Assembly: GCF_039535095.1 (NCBI RefSeq) | Contig: NZ_BAAAWN010000001.1 | Location: 4,278,001-4,342,000 of the forward strand | From: Arthrobacter ramosus | GTDB lineage: Bacteria; Actinomycetota; Actinomycetes; Actinomycetales; Micrococcaceae | Direction: 5' to 3' | DNA: 64,000 bases | Shown: positions 40,701-48,700 of the stretch, in pieces | How the letters are laid out: every line of letters starts with the position of its first letter | Position numbering within the stretch: the stretch's first letter is position 1 | The notes under the pieces: model-generated | What the model saw: only the letters and a program-made list of their open reading frames with translations | What the model was told of the DNA's origin: nothing | The model's database searches: none | Position numbers and translations under genes: made by a program

Positions 40701-42808
40701 ACGAGCTCCTGGGCAGGGTGGAACTGCGCGAGCTCCTGGACGCGAAGGTCATTGAGGCCACTGAGCTCGAGCTCCAGCGGCTGGCACTGGACCGGCGGGT
40801 CCGTGGCATGGAAGGCGTCGCAGACTTGCTGCGCCTGCTGGGCCCCCTGAGCATCGAAGAAGTGGCTGCCCGTTTGCAGCCCGAAGGGGTGGAAGCCTCC
40901 CCGGATAGTTCCCCGGATCTGCCCGCGTTGCATCTAACGGCCACCTCGCACCTGGCCGCGTTGCGCAAGGCCAACCGCGCGCTCACAGTGACGCTCAGCG
41001 GCGTCGAACGATTCGCGGCCATCGAAGATGCGGCCCGGCTCCGGGATGCCATCGGCGTTCCGCTGCCCATGGGAGTGCCGCTCGCCTTCATCGAGCCGGT
41101 CCACGATCCACTCGGGGACCTGGTCTCCCGTTACGCACGAACCCACGGACCATTCACGGCCGAGGAAGCTGCCGCGAGACTGGGACTGGGTGTTGCCGTC
41201 GTGAGCACCGCGCTGAAACGCTTGGCGGCGGACGGCCGTGTAGTTGAGGGCGAGTTCCGCCCGCACCCGAGTGCGCCGGACACGGTTCCCGATGCGGGGG
41301 CCGAGTTGTTGGATGCGCCGGAACTCCCGGCTGTCCCTCTCCGGGGAGTCCCATTTGGTAGCGAGTGGTGCGATTCCGAAGTGCTGCGCAAGCTCCGGCG
41401 TCGTTCGCTGGCCGCGTTGCGCGCCGAAGTGGAGCCGGTGGACGCTGCTGCGTATGGCCGGTTCCTGCCAGCCTGGCAAAACGTGTCCGTGCCTTCTGGC
41501 GGCCGTTCCCGGGGTGCCCCGGCACTGCGCGGGCTCGACGGCATCATGACCGCCGTCGATCAGCTCTCCGGCGTCCCCGTTCCGGCGTCGGCCTGGGAGC
41601 CCTTAGTGCTGTCCAGCCGGATCTCCGACTATCAGCCAGCCATGTTGGACGAGCTCATGGCCGCAGGCGAAGTCTTGTGGTCCGGAGCCGGGTCCTTGCC
41701 CGGGAACGACGGCTGGATCAGCCTCCACGTGGCCGAAGCCGCGGAATTGACGCTCAACCCGGACCCTGATTTCGAGCCCGGCGATGCCCAGCTCCGCCTT
41801 CTGGAATACTTGCAGACCGGTGGCGGCGCCTATTTCTTCCGGCAACTCACCGAGGTTGCGGGCGGCATGGATGCTGTCCTCAGCGACGACGCCGTGGTCG
41901 CCGCCCTGTGGGATCTCGTCTGGGCCGGCCGCATCACAGGCGACACCTTCGCCCCCGTCCGCGCGATGATTGCGGGCGGCCGCACCGCACACAAGCAGCC
42001 CGCGCGGCCGCCGCGGTCCAGGTCCCTGCGCATGAGCAGGCTCGGCCGCTCGCACGGCACGGGGCTTTTGGGATCGCCAGGACTCACGGGCGGACGCTAC
42101 GGCTCGGTCACCGGAACAGCTCCGACTCCCCCGCTCGCCGTTGGACGCTGGTCGGCATTGCCCGCTCGTGAGCTCGACCCCACGATCCATGCACGCGGGA
42201 CCGCCGAACTCCTCCTCGACAGGTACGGCGTCGTAACCCGCGGCTCCGTCATGGTGGAGAACATCGTGGGCGGATTCGGGTTGATGTACAAGGTCCTCGC
42301 GCGCCTCGAAGAAGCCGGGCGGTGCCGCCGCGGCTACTTCATCGAACACCTCGGAGCAGCCCAGTTTGCCGTACCGGCGACGGTGGACCGATTGCGCTCC
42401 TTCACTGAAGATGCCCAACTCGCCAAGGCCGAGCCTGTCGCCTTGGCCCTCGCCGCAACCGATCCCGCAAACCCGTACGGCGCGGCCCTCCCGTGGCCCG
42501 CGTTGGCCGTCGACGCCGGATCGGGTCACCGTCCGGGACGGAAGGCAGGGGCCTTGGTGGTGATAGTCGACGGCGCCTTGGTTTTGTACGTCGAACGCGG
42601 TGGGAAGACCCTGCTTACTTTCAGCCACGACGACGCCGTCCTGGCGGCTGCCGCTGCGGCGCTCGTAGGCGTGGTCCGCCGGGGAGCAGTGGACAAATTG
42701 ATCATGGAGAAGGTTAATGGCCATGACCTCCTGGACACGCCCGCGGCTTTTGCCCTTGCGGCTGCCGGGGCGTACTCCACGCCGAAGGGTTTGAGGATCC
42801 GTGCCTGA
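37781..42808 (+). CDS. lhr: ATP-dependent helicase Lhr (large actinobacterial form)
   Basis: A 1675-residue superfamily 2 helicase. RecA domain 1 has Walker A PTGSGKT and DEVH box VDEVHAVAG, and RecA domain 2 has SLELGIDMGAVDLVVQVESP and QRVGRAGH. The winged-helix and beta-barrel Lhr core and the long Lhr C-terminal domain follow. Lhr unwinds RNA:DNA hybrids 3' to 5' and is induced by DNA damage in mycobacteria. CATGAT lies 6 nt before the ATG at 37781, in line with leaderless starts elsewhere here; GTG 37763 and ATG 37823 are alternatives. The Nei gene starts 11 bp after it, so the two form a repair operon. Confidence 0.95.
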   Translation: MQEQELPGGPGNTAMDRFSRATREWFLGAFSAPTPAQDGAWKAISSGSHALVVAPTGSGKTLAAFLWALDRLLSVSPTVSADALPVLEEASGRARAKAPKRKTRVLYISPLKALGVDVERNLRSPLIGITQTAKRLGLPAPLVSVGVRSGDTTTADRRALLSHPPDILITTPESLFLMLTSKARETLSEVDTVIVDEVHAVAGTKRGAHLAVSLERLDALLPKPAQRIGLSATVEPRELVAQFLAGSAPVEIVAPPSHKNWNLSVSVPVEDMSDLAGAAGAFDSGPASGLQPQASIWPHVEEKIVDLVLSKQSTIVFANSRRLAERLTARLNEIYAERQLMAVDVFSAAADSGADSVLDPGLPPSGLPSSTATPAHMMAQAGSTSGADPVLARAHHGSVSKDQRALIEDDLKSGRLRCVVATSSLELGIDMGAVDLVVQVESPPSVASGLQRVGRAGHQVGEISEGVLFPKHRADLVHTAITVERMLSGKIERLHVPANPLDILAQQTVAATALGSIDVEEWFATVRRSAPFATLPRSAFEATLDLLAGRYPSDEFAELRPRIIWDRDAGTIEGRPGAQRLAVTSGGTIPDRGLFGVYIIGTETEGTGSGSGSASGSGQSGGASAQEPSPASRAAKGGRRVGELDEEMVYESRVGDIFALGATSWKIEDITHDRVLVSPAFGQPGKLPFWKGDSLGRPVDLGRALGAFVRELSASDQGPALERCKATGLDDFAAGNLLQYLGEQKQATEVVPNDRTLVVERFHDELGDWRVVLHSPFGMPVHAPWALAVGQRLQQRYGLDGSAMAADDGIVLRVPMMEDEPPGAELFLFDPEELEQIVTAEVGGSALFASRFRECAARALLLPRQNPGKRQPLWQQRQRSAQLLDVAKKYPSFPIVLETVRECLQDVYDLPALKDIAASIERRELRLVQTTTQQPSPFAKSLLFGYVAQYLYEGDSPLAERRAAALALDSTLLNELLGRVELRELLDAKVIEATELELQRLALDRRVRGMEGVADLLRLLGPLSIEEVAARLQPEGVEASPDSSPDLPALHLTATSHLAALRKANRALTVTLSGVERFAAIEDAARLRDAIGVPLPMGVPLAFIEPVHDPLGDLVSRYARTHGPFTAEEAAARLGLGVAVVSTALKRLAADGRVVEGEFRPHPSAPDTVPDAGAELLDAPELPAVPLRGVPFGSEWCDSEVLRKLRRRSLAALRAEVEPVDAAAYGRFLPAWQNVSVPSGGRSRGAPALRGLDGIMTAVDQLSGVPVPASAWEPLVLSSRISDYQPAMLDELMAAGEVLWSGAGSLPGNDGWISLHVAEAAELTLNPDPDFEPGDAQLRLLEYLQTGGGAYFFRQLTEVAGGMDAVLSDDAVVAALWDLVWAGRITGDTFAPVRAMIAGGRTAHKQPARPPRSRSLRMSRLGRSHGTGLLGSPGLTGGRYGSVTGTAPTPPLAVGRWSALPARELDPTIHARGTAELLLDRYGVVTRGSVMVENIVGGFGLMYKVLARLEEAGRCRRGYFIEHLGAAQFAVPATVDRLRSFTEDAQLAKAEPVALALAATDPANPYGAALPWPALAVDAGSGHRPGRKAGALVVIVDGALVLYVERGGKTLLTFSHDDAVLAAAAAALVGVVRRGAVDKLIMEKVNGHDLLDTPAAFALAAAGAYSTPKGLRIRA

Positions 42809-42819
42809 AGTGGGGATCC

Positions 42820-43746
42820 GTGCCTGAGGGCGACTCGATCTGGCGGGCCGCCGCGGAGCTGCACAAGGCCCTTGCCGGGCAGACACTTGTCTCCTCGGAC
42901 TTCCGGGTACCCAGGTTTGCCACGCTGAACCTGGCCGGATGGACCGTGTCCGAGGTGGTGCCACGCGGAAAGCACTTGCTCATGCGCTTGCTGGAGCCGG
43001 CGGCGGCTTCGCCGGACGGGCCCGGTTCGGCGGCGGCTTCGCCGGGTGAGGCCGGTTCGGCGGCAGCTTCGCCGGGTGAGGCCGGTTCGGTGGCGGCCGG
43101 ACGGCCCCGGCGCGCCCTGACCATCCATTCGCACTTGAAAATGGAGGGTAGCTGGCAGGTCTATGCCCCCGGCGGCCGCTGGAGGAAACCGGGCCACACG
43201 GCCAGGTGCGTCCTCCGCACGGCGACGGCCGACGTCGTCGGCTTCTCCCTCGGAATCCTGGAAGTAATCCCGACCCCGGACGAAAAGCGCGTAGTAGGGC
43301 ACCTTGGCCCCGATCTGCTCGGGCCGGGCTGGGACCCTGAAGAGGCGGTCCGTCGCCTGCGGGCCGCACCGGACACACCGATCGGCGTCGCACTGTTGGA
43401 CCAGCGGAACCTCGCCGGCATCGGCAATATCTACCGTTGCGAGGCGTGTTTCCTGGCTGGGGTGCATCCGGCCGCGCCGGTATCGGCTGTGCCGGACCTG
43501 ACACGGATGCTCGGGGAAGCCAAGGACCTGCTCGAGGCCAACTTAGGACCGGGTCGAAGGATGACGCGTGGCACCGCGTTCCCTGGAGTCCGGGGGATTC
43601 CCCGCTCTGGCTTTTGGGTGTACGGCCGCGAGCACCAGCCGTGCCTTCGCTGCGGTACGCCCATTCGCCGCGGGTTGCTGGGACCGGCGTCGGGGTTGGA
43701 AGACCGGACCATCTACTTCTGCCCGGAATGCCAGCCCGCTCCTTGA
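42820..43746 (+). CDS. nei: Fpg/Nei family DNA glycosylase (endonuclease VIII type)
   Basis: A 308-residue glycosylase/AP lyase that removes oxidised pyrimidines. Pro2-Glu3 (MPEGDSIWRAA) are the catalytic pair. The helix-two-turn-helix is RNLAGIGNIYRCEACFLAG. The C-terminal zinc finger is CLRCGTPIRRGLLG ... FCPECQ. Residues 61-90 hold three decapeptide repeats (AAASPDGPGS, AAASPGEAGS, AAASPGEAGS) inside the N-terminal beta-sandwich, which is unusual. GTG start. It is coupled to lhr, a pairing also seen in mycobacteria. Confidence 0.93.
   Translation: MPEGDSIWRAAAELHKALAGQTLVSSDFRVPRFATLNLAGWTVSEVVPRGKHLLMRLLEPAAASPDGPGSAAASPGEAGSAAASPGEAGSVAAGRPRRALTIHSHLKMEGSWQVYAPGGRWRKPGHTARCVLRTATADVVGFSLGILEVIPTPDEKRVVGHLGPDLLGPGWDPEEAVRRLRAAPDTPIGVALLDQRNLAGIGNIYRCEACFLAGVHPAAPVSAVPDLTRMLGEAKDLLEANLGPGRRMTRGTAFPGVRGIPRSGFWVYGREHQPCLRCGTPIRRGLLGPASGLEDRTIYFCPECQPAP
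43000..43089 (+). repeat. three 30-bp tandem repeats inside nei
   Basis: Units at 43000-43029, 43030-43059 and 43060-43089 keep the reading frame and add 10 residues each. Units 2 and 3 differ by one base. They fall at a surface loop of the beta-sandwich in other Nei proteins. Confidence 0.85.
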
Positions 43747-43845
43747 CGCTGGAGGATTCGCGCGGCTGACGCTGCGGAGATTCCCTGGCGACACCCGAAT
43801 TCCGGGGGCGTCAGGAAATCGGCGCGTCGCCAGGACGAATCCGCG

Positions 43846-44466
43846 TCACGAAGCGGCGGGCACAGCTTCCGGGGCAGCCTGGGGAGCCTTCACCGGAACC
43901 GTGAACAGCGGCAGCAACAGCTGAACCACAGGCCCAATCGCAAGCGCGTAGACCACAGTTCCCACGCCGACGGACCCACCCAGCAGCCAGCCGACACCGA
44001 GAACGACAACCTCGATCAAAGTCCGGGACAAGCGCACGGACCAGCCCGTGCGGCGGGCAAGTCCCGTCATGAGTCCGTCGCGGGCACCCGGGCCAAGGCG
44101 TGCGCCGATGTAGCAAGCGGAGGCGATGCCGTTGAGGACCACGGCACCGGCGAGCATGGCGATCTGGCCACCCAGGTGGGAGAACGCGGGGATCAGGGCC
44201 AGGCCGATGTCCGCGAAGACACCCACCAGCACGGCGTTGGCGAGGGTTCCGAAACCGGGCATCTGCCGCAGCGGGATCCAGAGGAGAAGGACAAGGAAGC
44301 TGACAACCACCACGACGGTGCCGATGCTCCATCCAATCTTCCCCGCGACGCCCTGGTGGAACACATCCCAGGGATCCAGGCCAAGGCCGGCCCGGATGAA
44401 CATGGCCAGGGAGATCCCGTACATTGCGAGGCCGATCAGGAGCTGGGTGATTCTGCGGGTCATCAT
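43846..44466 (-). CDS. yczE: YczE-type membrane protein
   Basis: A 206-residue integral membrane protein with five helices of the YczE/YyaS family (LLIGLAMYGISLAMFIRAGLGLDPWDVFHQGVA is the family N-terminus, GARLGPGARDGLMTGLARRTG a conserved loop). The transported or bound molecule is unknown; a link to vitamin B6 has been discussed for the paired regulator. It is divergent from a MocR-type gene, the same arrangement as yczE/yczR in other bacteria. I use the ATG at 44466, 9 nt after GGGAG. Confidence 0.88.
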   Translation of the reverse strand: MMTRRITQLLIGLAMYGISLAMFIRAGLGLDPWDVFHQGVAGKIGWSIGTVVVVVSFLVLLLWIPLRQMPGFGTLANAVLVGVFADIGLALIPAFSHLGGQIAMLAGAVVLNGIASACYIGARLGPGARDGLMTGLARRTGWSVRLSRTLIEVVVLGVGWLLGGSVGVGTVVYALAIGPVVQLLLPLFTVPVKAPQAAPEAVPAAS

Positions 44467-44484
44467 GAAACCATGCTCCCGAAA

Positions 44485-44521
44485 ACTGGCATTGCTTTCC
44501 ATAGCCAGTTTGCGATACTGG
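44485..44521. promoter_or_regulatory. CTGG/CCAG motif cluster between yczE and the MocR gene
   Basis: ACTGGC, GCCAGT and ACTGG occur within 37 bp in the divergent promoter; CCAGT-N7-ACTGG and CTGGC-N13-GCCAG are inverted pairs. They are candidate sites for the MocR protein. GATACT here ends 6 nt before its ATG. Confidence 0.45.
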
Positions 44522-44525
44522 TCTT

Positions 44526-46010
44526 ATGCCCGGATCCCTGAACCCCACAGCCATGGCGCGTCTCCTCGGCCCGTGGAACAGTGGGGCCGCTCCCGCCTAT
44601 CGCGAGCTTGCCGACGTCGTACGCCTTTTGGTGATGGACGGGCGCATCCCGCTTGACGTCGCACTGCCCAGCGAGCGCGCACTTGCCGTCATGTTGGGCG
44701 TCAGCCGGACCACCGTCACTGCCGCCTACGCCAGCCTGCGCGAGCAAGGGTTCCTCAGCGGCGGCCAGGGCAGCAGGGGTCGGACGGGCATTCCGCACCG
44801 GACGGTTCCAGTCAGCGGACCAGGACTGGCCGTTCCGGATGGGATTCTTGACCTCGCCTATGCTTCACTGCCGGCCACGGGCGAGGTGGTGCACCGGGCT
44901 TTCGCGGATGCGTTGATTGACCTCCCGGCGCTGTTGCCCGGGTTTGGCTACGACGCCGTCGGCCTCCCGCCCCTCCGGGAAGCCATCGCAGACCGCTACA
45001 CGGCAGCCGGCATCCCCACCGCGGCCGCGCAGATACTGGTGACTTCGGGGGCCCAGCACGCGCTGAACATCATCTTGAAGACCCTCGCCGGGCGGCAACA
45101 GAAGGTCCTCGTGGAGCATCCCAGCTACCCCAACGCTCTCGACGCAATCCGCGCTTCGGGCTCCCGCACGGTTCCGGTGCCGATGCCGCCTGCCGCGGAG
45201 CCGACGTCGGGCGGTGGCGGGGAGCCGACGTCCGGCGGCTGGGATATCGACGGCATGGTGGCCGCGATGCGCCACCAACGCCCGGCCATGGCCTACCTCG
45301 TGCCGGACTTCCACAACCCCACCGGGCGGATCATGTCCAACCTTCAACGCCGCCGCCTGGTCCGCGAGGCGGCAGGAACGGGCACTGTTCTGGTGGTGGA
45401 TGAAACACTGCGGGAGCTGAACCTCGACGACGTCAGCACCTCGCCGCTCGCGGCGTTCAGTCCGGCCGTGGTGACCATCGGTTCGCTCAGCAAATCGCAT
45501 TGGGCCGGGCTCCGGACAGGGTGGATCCGGGCTGATGAGGACCTGATCAGCCGCTTCGTGCAGACCCGGACCACCATGGATCTGGGCGGGCCCATCGTCG
45601 AGCAATTGGCTGGGGTTCGGCTGCTCCGGGCCTTCACCGAACCGCTGGACGCCAGGCTAGCGGAGCTGCGGCGGAACCGCGAAGCGCTCCTCGGACTACT
45701 GGCCGAGCACCTGCCCGAATGGCACGTGGAACGTCCGCGCGGCGGGCTGACGGCATGGTGCAGATTGCCCACGCCGTCGAGTACCGCTCTGACCGTCGTC
45801 GCTCCGGACTTCGGCGTGCGGCTGGCGGCAGGGCCGCGCTTCGGCGTCGGCGGCGCTTTCGAGCACTTCATGCGTGTTCCGTACACCCTCGCGCCGACCC
45901 GACTTGGGACGGCGGTGCTGGCACTGCGCGATGCCCAAGCCAGGATCGACGCATCGCCGCAGCTTCGGAGGACTTTGAAGGCACCCAAGGAAGCCGCCGC
46001 CGTCGCGTAG
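44526..46010 (+). CDS. yczR: MocR family regulator (GntR-aminotransferase fusion, YczR-like)
   Basis: A 494-residue regulator. Residues about 20-85 are a GntR winged helix (LPSERALAVMLGVSRTTVTAAYASLREQGFL). Residues about 110-480 are a fold-type I aminotransferase domain that should bind PLP; the lysine is in SLSKSHWAGLRTGW and the Asp-Phe-His-Asn-Pro-Thr segment before it is conserved. MocR proteins sense PLP or amino compounds. GATACT-N6-ATG indicates a leaderless mRNA. A gly-rich duplication (EPTSGGGGEPTSGG) interrupts the aminotransferase part. It likely controls divergent yczE. Confidence 0.92.
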   Translation: MPGSLNPTAMARLLGPWNSGAAPAYRELADVVRLLVMDGRIPLDVALPSERALAVMLGVSRTTVTAAYASLREQGFLSGGQGSRGRTGIPHRTVPVSGPGLAVPDGILDLAYASLPATGEVVHRAFADALIDLPALLPGFGYDAVGLPPLREAIADRYTAAGIPTAAAQILVTSGAQHALNIILKTLAGRQQKVLVEHPSYPNALDAIRASGSRTVPVPMPPAAEPTSGGGGEPTSGGWDIDGMVAAMRHQRPAMAYLVPDFHNPTGRIMSNLQRRRLVREAAGTGTVLVVDETLRELNLDDVSTSPLAAFSPAVVTIGSLSKSHWAGLRTGWIRADEDLISRFVQTRTTMDLGGPIVEQLAGVRLLRAFTEPLDARLAELRRNREALLGLLAEHLPEWHVERPRGGLTAWCRLPTPSSTALTVVAPDFGVRLAAGPRFGVGGAFEHFMRVPYTLAPTRLGTAVLALRDAQARIDASPQLRRTLKAPKEAAAVA

Positions 46011-46034
46011 CCCGCCTAAACCGCCGCTCCCCCA

Positions 46035-46100
46035 CCCAACTAGCTCGCATTTGTTGTCGTTTTGAGGGCTCAGAACGACATTAACTGCGAGTCAGTTGGG
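46035..46100. repeat. 66-bp palindromic intergenic repeat, copy 1
   Basis: Arms CCCAAC...CTCGCA and TGCGAGTCAGTTGGG enclose an inner TGTCGTTTTGAG / CTCAGAACGACA inverted repeat. It is the same length as copies at 47299-47364 and 56977-57042. It lies between the MocR gene and the DUF4188 gene (convergent). Confidence 0.9.
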
Positions 46101-46115
46101 TTGCACGGGGCCACG

Positions 46116-46610
46116 TTACTCGTGCGGTGCCGAGGAGGAGCCCATGCGCTGCTTTGCGGTGTTGGTGCCCGGACCGACCGGGACATGCGAGGTGGCTTTG
46201 GCCAGGCCAAACTGCGGCATGCCGTTGTAGACCACCTCAATTCCCGACGCCGGCACCTGATAGGTTTCGTGCCACACGCCAATGTCACCGCTTCCCGCGA
46301 CTTCCTTCATGAATCGTCGCCACGGCGCCAAGTGCGGCGAATCCCTGTCCGCCGCGAAGCGCCTCAGATGCTCGGGACTCTCCCAATAGCTGAGCAGCAT
46401 GGTGGTGCGCCCGAACCACTGTTCGCAGCCGAGCATTCCGGACTCTGGATGTGTTGCGAGATGGCGGAGCATGGTGGGCATTGCCGATGCCACGCGCGCC
46501 ACTTTGCCGATCTTCCACCAACGGTTGGCCCGCATTCCGATGAGGAATACGGTCACCGACTCGCGCCCTGTGTCCGCCGTGAAGCGTCCGGGGAAGATTT
46601 CCTGTGCCAT
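46116..46610 (-). CDS. DUF4188 protein
   Basis: A 164-residue protein of the DUF4188 family, related to the dimeric alpha/beta-barrel (monooxygenase-like) fold. Landmarks are VTVFLIGMRANRWWKIGKV, GCEQWFGRTTMLLSYWESPEHLRRFA and GVWHETYQVPASGIEVVYNGMPQFGL. It may act on small aromatic or aldehyde-type compounds; no reaction is proven. It is divergent from a TetR regulator with a palindrome between them, and probably its target. AAGGA lies 5 nt before the ATG. Confidence 0.9.
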   Translation of the reverse strand: MAQEIFPGRFTADTGRESVTVFLIGMRANRWWKIGKVARVASAMPTMLRHLATHPESGMLGCEQWFGRTTMLLSYWESPEHLRRFAADRDSPHLAPWRRFMKEVAGSGDIGVWHETYQVPASGIEVVYNGMPQFGLAKATSHVPVGPGTNTAKQRMGSSSAPHE

Positions 46611-46662
46611 ATGAATCCTTCGGTCTGGGAACGGTAGCTCAAATTCCGTTCTTCGAGTTTTG

Positions 46663-46673
46663 TAACGTCGTTA
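46663..46673. promoter_or_regulatory. palindrome between DUF4188 and TetR genes
   Basis: TAACGTCGTTA is a perfect 11-bp palindrome within TTTTGTAACGTCGTTATGAA; GTTATGAAAC is then partly repeated. Probable TetR operator for both genes. Confidence 0.5.
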
Positions 46674-46702
46674 TGAAACAATGTTATGAAACACTTGGAA
46701 GC

Positions 46703-47278
46703 ATGGCAAGACCCATCGTTCATGACCAGCTCGTCCGGGGGCGGCTTCTTCAGGTAACGGCCGAACTCGTCGACCGGGATGGCCCCGCGCGAGTCACGCT
46801 CCGGGACGTTGCCGCAGCCGCCCAGACCTCAACCACCGCGATCTACTCGCTTTTCGGCGGCAAGGCCCAGTTGCTGACGGCCGCCGTCGACGACGGATTC
46901 CGCTCCTTCGGCGACTCGCAACGGCTCGCCGAAAGCGGTGGGCTCCGAGGTCTGGGCCTCGCCTACCGTTCCTGGGCACTGGAGCATCCGGCTTTGTACC
47001 GGCTCATGTTTGGCGGCTCACTTGCCAGCTATGTGGACTGCAGCCCGACGCCGGCAGTCGCCTCGGAAGCCATGCTTCCCCTGATGGAAGCCGTGACCGC
47101 CGCGCAGAAAGCGGGGACCGTCCGCGAAGCCGAGGCCACGACGATCGCCATGTCCATCTGGGGACAGGTCCACGGACTCGTGAGCCTGGAATTGGCGAAC
47201 ATGGACGCCCCCGGAACCGAATGGGAAGGGATCTACGCCGCGGCCTTGGATGCCGTGGCACGCGGCTGGGCAGCCTGA
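46703..47278 (+). CDS. TetR/AcrR family regulator
   Basis: A 191-residue TetR-type repressor. The N-terminal helix-turn-helix is VTLRDVAAAAQTSTTAIYSLFGGKAQLL, followed by a TetR_C_33-like ligand domain (AYRSWALEHPALYRLMFGG is typical). The first in-frame ATG of the domain, at 46703, was taken; a GGAAGC lies just before it and 33 upstream codons look unrelated. Divergent from DUF4188. The pair is bracketed by two copies of the 66-bp repeat. Confidence 0.9.
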   Translation: MARPIVHDQLVRGRLLQVTAELVDRDGPARVTLRDVAAAAQTSTTAIYSLFGGKAQLLTAAVDDGFRSFGDSQRLAESGGLRGLGLAYRSWALEHPALYRLMFGGSLASYVDCSPTPAVASEAMLPLMEAVTAAQKAGTVREAEATTIAMSIWGQVHGLVSLELANMDAPGTEWEGIYAAALDAVARGWAA

Positions 47279-47298
47279 GCCGGTTTCACCTCCCCCAG

Positions 47299-47364
47299 CC
47301 CAACTGACTCGCAGTTGTTGTCGCTTAGAGGGCTCAAAACGACAACAAGTGCGAGTCAGTTGGG
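47299..47364. repeat. 66-bp palindromic intergenic repeat, copy 2
   Basis: CCCAACTGACTCGCA and TGCGAGTCAGTTGGG arms are fully complementary, and the inner part is TGTCGCTTAGAG / CTCAAAACGACA. It lies between the convergent TetR and SRPBCC genes. Confidence 0.92.
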
Positions 47365-47376
47365 CGGGCCGCAGGC

Positions 47377-48069
47377 CTAGGCGTACACCTTCTCCAGGAA
47401 CCCGCCCCAGGCCTTGGCGGTCAGTTCGGAATCGCCGCTGCCGCTGAAATCGTGCACCGTCATGCCCACGGGGGCTCCGAAGGAGTTGCGGCCGAAGAAG
47501 CGGTAGAGCGTGTCGGCGGTCCGCAGGCCCAGGAAGTGCTGGTTGGTGAAGTCGAGCTCCCCGCTCAGCCGCCCCACGCCGTCGACGTCCACCTCAACCG
47601 TTGAACCCTGCGCAACACCGTCCACACCGAGGGCCTTCTTCAGTTGCACAAAACCGTCGGGCGTCTGCGAGGCCGCCGGGCCTTGGATGTCCGTGAAGAC
47701 GACGGGCTTACCGTCAAAGTACTGAAGGTACTGGCCCAGAGTGTGCAAGTAAAACTCGGTGTGCTTGCTGGCGCCGTCGTACTGACCCTCCCAGTTGTCC
47801 GCGAAGATGCCGCTGTGGACATAGTGCAGCTTGGCACGGCCGCCGTCGAGCGGTTCGAGTACGTGCTCCAGCTGGTTGAACCAGCCGTCCGGCCCGTCCA
47901 TCCGGGTCACAAGGTGGCTGGGGTATTCGTCCACGGTTTTCACGGCCGGCCACTGATCGGTGGGAAACATCCAGGCCGAGGTGTCCTGTGTGACAGCCTG
48001 CCAGACCCGTTCAGGAGTGCCGGGCAGTTCGGTGTCGGCCACGATTTCGAATTCACGGTTGTCAGTCAT
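47377..48069 (-). CDS. SRPBCC (AHSA1-like) protein
   Basis: A 230-residue START-fold protein (FEIVADTELPGTPERVWQAVTQDTSAWMFPTDQW at the N-terminus, LHYVHSGIFADNWEGQYDGASKHTEFYLHTLGQYLQYF in the middle). Such proteins are commonly made together with an ArsR-type regulator, as here; the ligand is unknown. The ATG at 48069 has AAGGAA 6 nt upstream and overlaps the regulator gene by 8 bp. Confidence 0.88.
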   Translation of the reverse strand: MTDNREFEIVADTELPGTPERVWQAVTQDTSAWMFPTDQWPAVKTVDEYPSHLVTRMDGPDGWFNQLEHVLEPLDGGRAKLHYVHSGIFADNWEGQYDGASKHTEFYLHTLGQYLQYFDGKPVVFTDIQGPAASQTPDGFVQLKKALGVDGVAQGSTVEVDVDGVGRLSGELDFTNQHFLGLRTADTLYRFFGRNSFGAPVGMTVHDFSGSGDSELTAKAWGGFLEKVYA

Positions 48070-48694
48070 TGCCCTGTTCCTTTTCTGGAGAGTGCTGCGT
48101 ATTTGTCTTGAGTGCGGGATGAAGTACGACGACGAGTCGGTGCTTGCGTGCGCCGCTCGCCGCTGCCGAAGCACCGCCGTCGTGGTATTTGTCCACGAGC
48201 CGGGTCACCGCGACGCCGAGTTCCTCGGCAAAGGCGGCGCGGTCCGACGCCGATCGGAAGGTGATTTCGCCGTCGATCGCGAAGCTCGCAAGCTTCTTCT
48301 TGGCCGCGGCCGCGCCCGCTATCAGCTTGCCCATCTCCTGGACCGTCCGGGCCGCGAGGGCCAGGAGCCAGAAGGCGGAAAAGCGGTCCGAGAAGCGTCG
48401 GGGATCCGGCGCCACGGATGCAAGCGCCACCGGCGAGATCAGGTACGACGCCGCCGTCGCGCGCAAAACGCGTTCGGTGACGTTACCCTTCTTCCGTTCT
48501 TCCACAAGCTCGACGAGCCCATGCCGCTCAAGGGCCTTGAGATGGTAGTTGACTTTCTGCCGGGGCAGGCCCACCCTGACCGCCAGCTGGGTGGCGGAAC
48601 CGGGCTCGACAAGCTCCTGCAGAATGCGGGTGCGGATCGGGTCCAGCGACGCTTCCGCCGCGGCGGGATCCTCGATCACTTCGATGTCCAACAT
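48062..48694 (-). CDS. ArsR-type winged-helix regulator
   Basis: A 210-residue regulator. An ArsR-like winged helix is at about 15-85 ([51 protein letters not shown]), with a C-terminal region of unclear fold ([46 protein letters not shown]). No metal-binding Cys is seen, so it senses something other than arsenic. The ATG at 48694 coincides with the predicted +1 of a TTGACA/CACAAT promoter, so the mRNA is leaderless. A perfect palindrome over the -35 box suggests self-repression. It is co-translated with the SRPBCC gene. Confidence 0.87.
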   Translation of the reverse strand: MLDIEVIEDPAAAEASLDPIRTRILQELVEPGSATQLAVRVGLPRQKVNYHLKALERHGLVELVEERKKGNVTERVLRATAASYLISPVALASVAPDPRRFSDRFSAFWLLALAARTVQEMGKLIAGAAAAKKKLASFAIDGEITFRSASDRAAFAEELGVAVTRLVDKYHDGGASAAASGARKHRLVVVLHPALKTNTQHSPEKEQGND

Positions 48695-48700
48695 GCTTCC

